Below, piece after piece: positions 58,873-64,000 of a stretch of 64,000 nucleotides of DNA; positions within the stretch are counted from its first letter, which is position 1; every line of letters begins with the position of its first letter. The position numbers and the translations under genes were made by a program. The notes under the pieces are model-generated. The model ran no database searches. It saw only the letters and a program-made list of their open reading frames with translations, and was not told where the DNA came from. The stretch comes from Dawidia soli (GTDB lineage: Bacteria; Bacteroidota; Bacteroidia; Cytophagales; Cyclobacteriaceae): NCBI RefSeq assembly GCF_018598185.1, contig NZ_JAHESC010000035.1:1-64000 (forward strand). The letters are read 5' to 3'.

Positions 58873-59958
58873 ATGAGCACCATGAAAAACCACCATCCCA
58901 CATCCCTGTTCTCCAAACTCCTGCTATGCCTGCTATCCGGCATCACCGCCGGCGCCACCCTCGCCCGCCTCGGCCACCGCTTTCTGGTAGCCTGGCTCCC
59001 CTTGCCGGTCATCTACGGCGCCAGCCTCCTGCTGGTGCTGGCCGCCGTCATCGCCGCAGGCGTATGGCACCACCGCGACAAGGGCCGGGAACCCCAAAAA
59101 ACAACCCTGGCCTACTGGCAAGGCGTCTTGCGCTACGCCGTCGCCCTGGACCTCTCCATGTTCGGCTGGCAAAAAATCTTCCACCTGCAGTTCATCACGC
59201 CGCTGGCCATGCTCGATGAGCCCTTCAGCAGCTTCACTGGCGAGTGGCTCACGTGGAGCTACTTCGGTCATTCCTATCCCTTTGTCGTAACCGTTGCCCT
59301 GCTGCAGATCGGCGGCTCGTATGGGCTGCTCTTCCGCCGCACCCGCCTGCTCGCCATCTTCATCCTGATGCCCGTGATGGTGAATATTGTTCTCATCGAC
59401 CTGTTTTACGGTCTCGAAACACTTGTCCTGATCCACGCCTGCATCCATACAACGGCCTTGCTATACTTAATGCTCACCGAACGCCGCCGCCTCTGGACTT
59501 TCTTCCTCAACACCCCCGCCGCACTACCGGCGTCCATCCGGCATCCGGGTCTCCGAAATACCCTCCGCATCAGCGCCATGATCATTCCCCTCATACTTCT
59601 CGCCACGTATCGCTTCCCCGACCATCACCCGCACCTCACCGGCAAATACACCGTCCACAACCTCCGCATCAACGGCAACACCATACGCAACGCCACGCGC
59701 CAGGACAGTGTCCTTACCGATGTATACCTCGACATTGCCGACGAATGCGTCTTCACCTTCAACAGCCTGGACCGCCGCGCCTTCGGCCACTATACGTTCG
59801 ACGAAGCCACCGACAGCCTCCACATCGCCTGGCACTACCCGATCCCCAATCCTCCCCGGCTCCGCGCCACGCTCACCGCCACTCCCGGCGACAGCCTGCG
59901 CTTGAATGGGATCATCGGCCACAGCCACATCACCGCCGCTATACGTCGCGTAAAATAA
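58873..59958 (+). CDS. DoxX-like integral membrane protein with C-terminal soluble domain
   Basis: Protein of 361 residues. Six to seven membrane helices lie in residues 10-250; LRYAVALDLSMFGWQKIFHLQF and GHSYPFVVTVALLQIGGSYGLL recall DoxX-like proteins. The last about 110 residues (after LATYRFPDHHPHLTGKY) form a small soluble beta domain (DSVLTDVYLDIADECVFTFNS). Substrate and role unknown. Start M1 or M4. The 254 bp downstream contains only the GH125 promoter region. Confidence 0.65.
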   Translation: MSTMKNHHPTSLFSKLLLCLLSGITAGATLARLGHRFLVAWLPLPVIYGASLLLVLAAVIAAGVWHHRDKGREPQKTTLAYWQGVLRYAVALDLSMFGWQKIFHLQFITPLAMLDEPFSSFTGEWLTWSYFGHSYPFVVTVALLQIGGSYGLLFRRTRLLAIFILMPVMVNIVLIDLFYGLETLVLIHACIHTTALLYLMLTERRRLWTFFLNTPAALPASIRHPGLRNTLRISAMIIPLILLATYRFPDHHPHLTGKYTVHNLRINGNTIRNATRQDSVLTDVYLDIADECVFTFNSLDRRAFGHYTFDEATDSLHIAWHYPIPNPPRLRATLTATPGDSLRLNGIIGHSHITAAIRRVK

Positions 59959-60131
59959 CGTTAAAAAATAGGGCGCCGGCCCAACCCCGGCATCTGCCGT
60001 CACCGCAGACGAATAGCCTCAGCCAAAGAAAAATTGCTAAAACGTGCCACCAAAGCCAAAATCACACGACCGCACATCCATATTCCCCACGAAATTTTGC
60101 TTCCGATGCGCCATCGTCGAAAACGGATTAT

Positions 60132-60139
60132 TACATTTG
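60132..60139 (+). promoter_or_regulatory. -7 promoter box before the GH125 gene
   Basis: TACATTTG matches TAnnTTTG, 73 bp before the start. The leader after it contains a GC-rich GGGGC...GCCCC pairing. The -33 element is not obvious. Confidence 0.45.
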
Positions 60140-60212
60140 GGGCTTCCCGGCGGTCCGGGCGCGCCGAACGGTGCCCCACGCCGTTTTTCATTAAGCAACC
60201 GAAACACCAATT

Positions 60213-61634
60213 ATGAACAGAAGAACATTTATGCAGCAGGCCGGAATGGCAGGAACAGGCATCCTGTTAAGCAGCCACCTGGCACTGGGTGCAGAAGATG
60301 CGGGTTTTCCCATCGTACGCACGGCGCCGTCCAAACGTAAATTCACAAGCAAGGCCGTGGAGCAAGCCATCGCCGAGTTTCGTAAGAACGTCAAGAACAA
60401 GGAGCTGGCCTGGTTGTTTGAAAATTGCTTCCCCAACACGCTCGACACCACCGTATTTCACACCACCAAGAACGGCCGTCCCGACACGTACGTCATCACC
60501 GGCGACATCGACGCCATGTGGCTCCGCGACAGCAGCGCGCAAGTGTGGCCTTACCTCGACTTCATGAAAGCCGACAAGCCCCTGCAACAGCTCATCGCCG
60601 GCGTCATCAACCGTCAGACCGCATGCGTGCTGAAAGATGCCTACGCCAACGCCTTCTACGGCGACGAGACAAAAGTAGGAGAGTGGGCCAAAGACCACAC
60701 CGACATGAAGCCCGGCGTACACGAACGCAAGTGGGAGATCGACTCCCTGTGTTACCCCATCCGCCTGGCATACCACTACTGGAAGATCAGCGGCGACACC
60801 GCCCCCTTCGATAACAACTGGCAGCAAGCCATCAAGACGATCCTGAAGACCTTCAAGGATCAGCAGCGCAAAGAAAACCTCGGCCCCTATAAGTTCCAGC
60901 GCGAGACGGCCGTGGCAACCGATACACTACCCATGAGCGGCTATGGCTATCCGGTAAAACCCGTAGGCCTCATCTGCTCGGCGTTCCGCCCCAGCGACGA
61001 CGCGACGGTATATTCGTTCCTCATCCCGTCCAACTTCTTCGCCATGGTAAGCCTGCGCCAGGCAGCCGAAATGTTCGTGGCCATTGCCAAAGACAACCAG
61101 ACTGCCGGCGAGCTGAAGGCCCTGGCCGACGAAGTAGAGAAAGCGCTGCAGCTCTACGCAACCACCGAGCACAAAGACTTCGGCAAAGTGTACGCCTTTG
61201 AAGTGAACGGCTTCGGCAGCTACCTGCTCATGGACGATGCCAACATCCCCAGCCTGCTGGCGCTGCCCTACCTGGGGGCCGTAGCAAAGAGCGACCCGGT
61301 ATATGTCACTACCCGTAAGTTCTTGTTCTCCGACGAGAACCCCTTCTTCTTCAAAGGCACCGCCGGCGAAGGCATCGGGGGCCCGCACGTAGGACAAGAC
61401 ATGATCTGGCCCATGAGCCTCATCATGCGCGGCCTCACCAGCGACGACGACCAGGAGATCAAGACCTGTATCGACATCCTGAAGCGCTCGCACGGCGACA
61501 CCGGCTTCATGCACGAGTCGTTCCACAAAGACGATCCGAAGAAATTTACCCGGTCGTGGTTCGCGTGGACCAACACCCTCTTCGGCGAGTTCCTGTGGAA
61601 AGTATATAAACAGAAACCGCAACTGTTGGCTTAA
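60213..61634 (+). CDS. Glycoside hydrolase family 125 exo-alpha-1,6-mannosidase-like enzyme
   Basis: Exported enzyme of 473 residues. MNRRTFMQQAGMAGTGIL is a twin-arginine signal, RRTFM being the core. The catalytic (alpha/alpha)6 barrel shows GH125 blocks DIDAMWLRDSSAQVWPYL, ERKWEIDSLCYPIRLAYHYW, CSAFRPSDDATVYSFLIPSN and GFMHESFHKDDP with FAWTNTLFGE. The family removes non-reducing alpha-1,6-mannose, as in yeast mannan or N-glycan cores. Single gene with its own terminator. Confidence 0.9.
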   Translation: MNRRTFMQQAGMAGTGILLSSHLALGAEDAGFPIVRTAPSKRKFTSKAVEQAIAEFRKNVKNKELAWLFENCFPNTLDTTVFHTTKNGRPDTYVITGDIDAMWLRDSSAQVWPYLDFMKADKPLQQLIAGVINRQTACVLKDAYANAFYGDETKVGEWAKDHTDMKPGVHERKWEIDSLCYPIRLAYHYWKISGDTAPFDNNWQQAIKTILKTFKDQQRKENLGPYKFQRETAVATDTLPMSGYGYPVKPVGLICSAFRPSDDATVYSFLIPSNFFAMVSLRQAAEMFVAIAKDNQTAGELKALADEVEKALQLYATTEHKDFGKVYAFEVNGFGSYLLMDDANIPSLLALPYLGAVAKSDPVYVTTRKFLFSDENPFFFKGTAGEGIGGPHVGQDMIWPMSLIMRGLTSDDDQEIKTCIDILKRSHGDTGFMHESFHKDDPKKFTRSWFAWTNTLFGEFLWKVYKQKPQLLA

Positions 61635-61663
61635 GCGAACAAAGCACATAGGCATCACGATAG

Positions 61664-61693
61664 CACCCCGGCGAAAAACGTCGGGGTGTTTTT
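61664..61693 (+). terminator. Terminator after the GH125 gene
   Basis: CACCCCG (61664-61670) and CGGGGTG (61682-61688) around an A-rich loop, followed by five T residues. Confidence 0.85.
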
Positions 61694-61739
61694 ATATACA
61701 GTGCCCGTGTGGAAAAACAGAAACAGTGGTGTGGAAGCG

Positions 61740-61967
61740 TTATTGCAGGACAGCGTGTCCCTCCAGTATACAATCACCTTTGGTGACCGTCATTTCGCGG
61801 CGCACCGCCTCGCTGGTCATGCGCACGATCCAGTCTTTCCAGATCGGATGGAGTACCACGGTATAGGTATGGTCCGCCAGCAGAAAGTCCGGAAACTCAT
61901 CCAGAAAGACGACGTAGAGGTGCTTGAAATAGCGGACCTTTTGATGAAGCTCAGGATCGAATTCCAT
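61740..61967 (-). CDS. Small hypothetical protein
   Basis: Protein of 75 residues (MEFDPELHQKVRYFKHLYVV ... DWIVRMTSEAVRREMTVTKG), plausible in composition with no signal peptide. No family recognised. It is the better coding candidate of the two overlapping frames here, because the plus-strand frame from 61686 runs into the GH125 terminator. Weakly supported. The 62001-62199 stretch has nothing else I can call. Confidence 0.45.
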   Translation of the reverse strand: MEFDPELHQKVRYFKHLYVVFLDEFPDFLLADHTYTVVLHPIWKDWIVRMTSEAVRREMTVTKGDCILEGHAVLQ

Positions 61968-62199
61968 AGAGAACGACAGACGACTGCGTTTTATTCATAG
62001 TGTAATGTTAGCAAATCCTGAGAACACACGGTCGTAAAGGCATAGTACTATTTTACCATTCGATACCCGGAAATATCCCCGTACTACTGGAAGCAGGATA
62101 CAAAGACGACCTGATTATGAATGTTTTAGGGAAATAGGGTGAATCCTCGTAATTTTACGGAGCAGGTACCGGTCTGCCATTATACGCACCAGGAGCACT

Positions 62200-63243
62200 A
62201 TGTTTTCACACGTACATTTCCCGCAAAAGCTCGCTCCCGAAGACCTCGATGTGTACCTGGCCGCAGGCTGGTTCCGCATGGCTCAAAGCATCTTTACCAC
62301 CAACTTCCTCAACTTCAAAGGACAGTTCTATAGCGCCGTTTGGCTGCGCGTAGCACTGGAGAATTTTACCGCCGACAAAAACCAGCAAAAGATCCTCAAA
62401 CGCAACAGCGCCTTTCGTACGGAGATCCTTCCCGCCAAGGTAACCCTGGCACAAGAGGCCCTCTTCGCCACCTACCGCGCCAGTGTATCGTTCGAAGCCG
62501 CCACCTCGCTCAACAGCCTGCTATACGGCAAAGTATTCTATGCGATATACGACACCTACGAAGTGAACATATACGACGGCGACAGGCTCATCGCCTGTGG
62601 CTTCTTCGACCTCGGTCGCAACAGCGCCGCCGGGATCACGAGCTTCTACGATCCCGAATATCGCAAATATAGCCTCGGCCGTTACCTGATATACCTCAAG
62701 ATGGCGTATTGCCACCAGCAGGGCCTGGAGTATTTTTACCCCGGCTACTTTGTACCGGGCTATGCGCTGTTCGACTACAAGCTCGACATGAACCGCGACC
62801 TGCTGCAGTTCCTGTCGGTAAGCACAGGGCAGTGGACTCCCATCGAAACATTCTCACCCGCCGTAAACCCCTTGCTGGTCATGCGTCAGAAGCTGGAAGC
62901 TATACAGGAAGAGCTCCGGCACGCCGGCATAGACATGACATTATATCAATACGAATTCTTCGACGGCAACCTCATACCCGAGCTGAGCGACATCGATCTG
63001 TTCGACTTTCCGGTGTTCCTCAAAGGCACCGACCCCGCGCTGGGCGAGCTCGGGCCGTGGATCGTCTACGATGTACGCGACGAACACTACCACGTCTTCC
63101 AATGTACCATCATCGGTACCCCCGCCATGCCTGGCCAGACACCCGGCAACTATACCGAGCACCTCGTCAAGGTCGACCACGACGTAGCCGCCGCCCCCAA
63201 CGCCGAAGGCATCGTGACCATCATCAGGGCCCAGTTGGCATAA
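62200..63243 (+). CDS. Arginyl-tRNA-protein transferase-like protein
   Basis: Cytoplasmic protein of 347 residues. The central part (about 95-225) resembles the C-terminal catalytic (GNAT-like) domain of Arg/Leu-tRNA-protein transferases: GFFDLGRNSAAGITSFYDPEY, SLGRYLIYLKMAYCHQQGLEYFYPGYFVPGY and FDYKLDM. True members attach an amino acid to protein N-termini for degradation. The N-terminal zinc/Cys domain of ATE1 is not evident. An AGGAG ribosome site (62191-62195) supports the start. It is 102 bp before a glycosyltransferase gene. Confidence 0.7.
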   Translation: MFSHVHFPQKLAPEDLDVYLAAGWFRMAQSIFTTNFLNFKGQFYSAVWLRVALENFTADKNQQKILKRNSAFRTEILPAKVTLAQEALFATYRASVSFEAATSLNSLLYGKVFYAIYDTYEVNIYDGDRLIACGFFDLGRNSAAGITSFYDPEYRKYSLGRYLIYLKMAYCHQQGLEYFYPGYFVPGYALFDYKLDMNRDLLQFLSVSTGQWTPIETFSPAVNPLLVMRQKLEAIQEELRHAGIDMTLYQYEFFDGNLIPELSDIDLFDFPVFLKGTDPALGELGPWIVYDVRDEHYHVFQCTIIGTPAMPGQTPGNYTEHLVKVDHDVAAAPNAEGIVTIIRAQLA

Positions 63244-63345
63244 GGCCGTCCCGAACGGAGACATGTCGAAAAAATAAAGGCCACCAATAGGGATTGTGTT
63301 TCCCAACGTCGAAATTCGCCCGCACCGGACATAACTGCCCCCCGC

Positions 63346-64000
63346 ATGAACTATATCGTCTATCTTTCGCACACCAGCAAAGACATCTACTACGAAGCCC
63401 TGTATTCCATTTACTCCCTGGCCATACGCCAGGACCTGCAGAACGTTTCGTTCATCATCTACACAGACGACCCCGGCGCCTTTCAGAAATACCTCGGCCA
63501 CCTGCAGGTACACTACGAGATCATGACGCCCGCGTTGATGCGCGAGTGGCGCGGCAAACACAACTTCGTGCACCGCGCCAAAGTCCGGACGCTGCAAGAC
63601 GTGCTGACCAAATACACCGGCAACTTCCTCTTCCTCGACTCCGATACCTACGTCCAGGAAGACCTCACACCCATCTTCGACCGCATCCAGGCCGGCGAGT
63701 TGTTTATGGACCGCATGGAAAAACACCTGGACCGCTCGAAGATCTATAAGCCGCTGCACAACCACACGGTGACCATCGACGGCCAGCCCGTCACCTTCAC
63801 CGAAGCCGTAGAGATCTGGAACACCGGCGCCGTGGGCTACACCAATGCCAGCGCACCCCTGCTGGAAAAAAGCCTGGCATTGACAGATCAGCTGCTGGAC
63901 TATTACATCCGACACATCATCGAGCAGTTCGCCATCTCTTATACCTTCCAACGCGCCGCGCGCCTCCACCCCCTCGACGCCTACGTTTTCCACTATTGGA
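63346..64000 (+). CDS. Glycosyltransferase, GT-A-like (3' end outside window)
   Basis: Partial gene: 218 codons from the ATG at 63346 to the right edge, still open. The N-terminus MNYIVYLSHTSKDIYYEALYS and the metal-binding DxD motif at Asp98-Ser99-Asp100 (FLFLDSDTYVQED) indicate a nucleotide-sugar-dependent transferase, similar to glycogenin/GT8-like or hypothetical sugar transferases. WNTGAVGYTN matches the typical acceptor-site block. Sugar and acceptor unknown. Confidence 0.75.
   Translation, partial: MNYIVYLSHTSKDIYYEALYSIYSLAIRQDLQNVSFIIYTDDPGAFQKYLGHLQVHYEIMTPALMREWRGKHNFVHRAKVRTLQDVLTKYTGNFLFLDSDTYVQEDLTPIFDRIQAGELFMDRMEKHLDRSKIYKPLHNHTVTIDGQPVTFTEAVEIWNTGAVGYTNASAPLLEKSLALTDQLLDYYIRHIIEQFAISYTFQRAARLHPLDAYVFHYW

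Noticed and set aside
61686-62000. 104-codon plus-strand frame
   Set aside because: Begins inside the GH125 terminator and opposes a better small frame on the minus strand.
62941-63993. 350-codon minus-strand open frame
   Set aside because: Antisense to the transferase-like gene and to the glycosyltransferase, both of which have recognisable motifs.
1-64000. Prophage, insertion sequence, integron or tRNA-linked island
   Set aside because: No transposase, integrase, phage structural gene, terminal repeats or tRNA seen on either strand.

Overview
The window (about 55% G+C by eye) looks like chromosomal DNA of an environmental member of the Bacteroidota, probably order Cytophagales. The grounds are SusC/BtuB-type TonB receptors with carboxypeptidase-regulatory-like domains, a FecR/ECF-sigma pair driving an STN-domain receptor, type IX secretion (T9SS) C-terminal tags, a fused CcoN-CcoO cbb3 oxidase, HmuY proteins, and -7 promoter boxes of the TAnnTTTG type. 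No prophage, insertion sequence, CRISPR array, rRNA or tRNA was seen. About 55 protein genes are supported, including ccoS (54 residues) and a glycosyltransferase cut by the right edge.

Layout. 1-11185 (minus): a haem acquisition locus, read right to left: ECF sigma, FecR anti-sigma, STN/TonB receptor, two HmuY lipoproteins, two Ig-like lipoproteins, a third HmuY-like lipoprotein, an S41 protease and a haem oxygenase. 11353-16199: HxlR regulator divergent from yceI, a DUF763 protein, an unknown protein, a GH43 enzyme and a universal stress protein. 16303-28647: an oxygen-respiration island. A FixL-like histidine kinase and a receiver-CRP fusion protein (plus) converge on the minus-strand cbb3 cluster ccoI-ccoS-hemN / ccoNO-ccoQ-ccoP-ccoG-ccoH-TauE. 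Matching FNR/CRP-type palindromes lie before the kinase gene, before ccoI and before ccoNO. 29204-37723: an unknown gene, truA, a His/Cys-rich protein with a TonB receptor and partner lipoprotein (probable metal uptake), an outer-membrane phospholipase-like protein, an M23/SH3 lipoprotein and two small envelope genes. 38205-46939: a cobalamin riboswitch followed by a five-gene corrinoid uptake operon containing a BtuB-like receptor, a BtuG-like propeller, a second T9SS-tagged propeller and two paralogous surface proteins, one with a transcobalamin-like segment. 47357-53811: TetR regulator plus a TolC/MFP/RND efflux operon. 54042-64000: scattered metabolic and regulatory genes (RibD-type reductase, XRE, MFS, Dps, AraC, DoxX-like, GH125, Arg-tRNA-protein transferase-like, glycosyltransferase).

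Several blocks share an iron/haem/oxygen theme: haem import and breakdown, anaerobic haem synthesis (hemN), haem-copper oxidase assembly, a likely haem-PAS oxygen sensor, and Dps. The B12 and metal receptors add two more outer-membrane scavenging systems.

The least expected features are: (i) a FixL-like sensor whose partner combines FixJ-like and FixK-like parts in one protein, with matching operators around the island; (ii) a riboswitch-led corrinoid locus using T9SS-tagged proteins and a DUF4430/transcobalamin-like domain; (iii) a dispersed family of double-hairpin intergenic elements whose stems co-vary, one copy of which supplies the C-terminus and stop codon of the haem oxygenase; and (iv) a 22-bp tandem array plus a 12-bp-arm palindrome between the sigma and anti-sigma genes.
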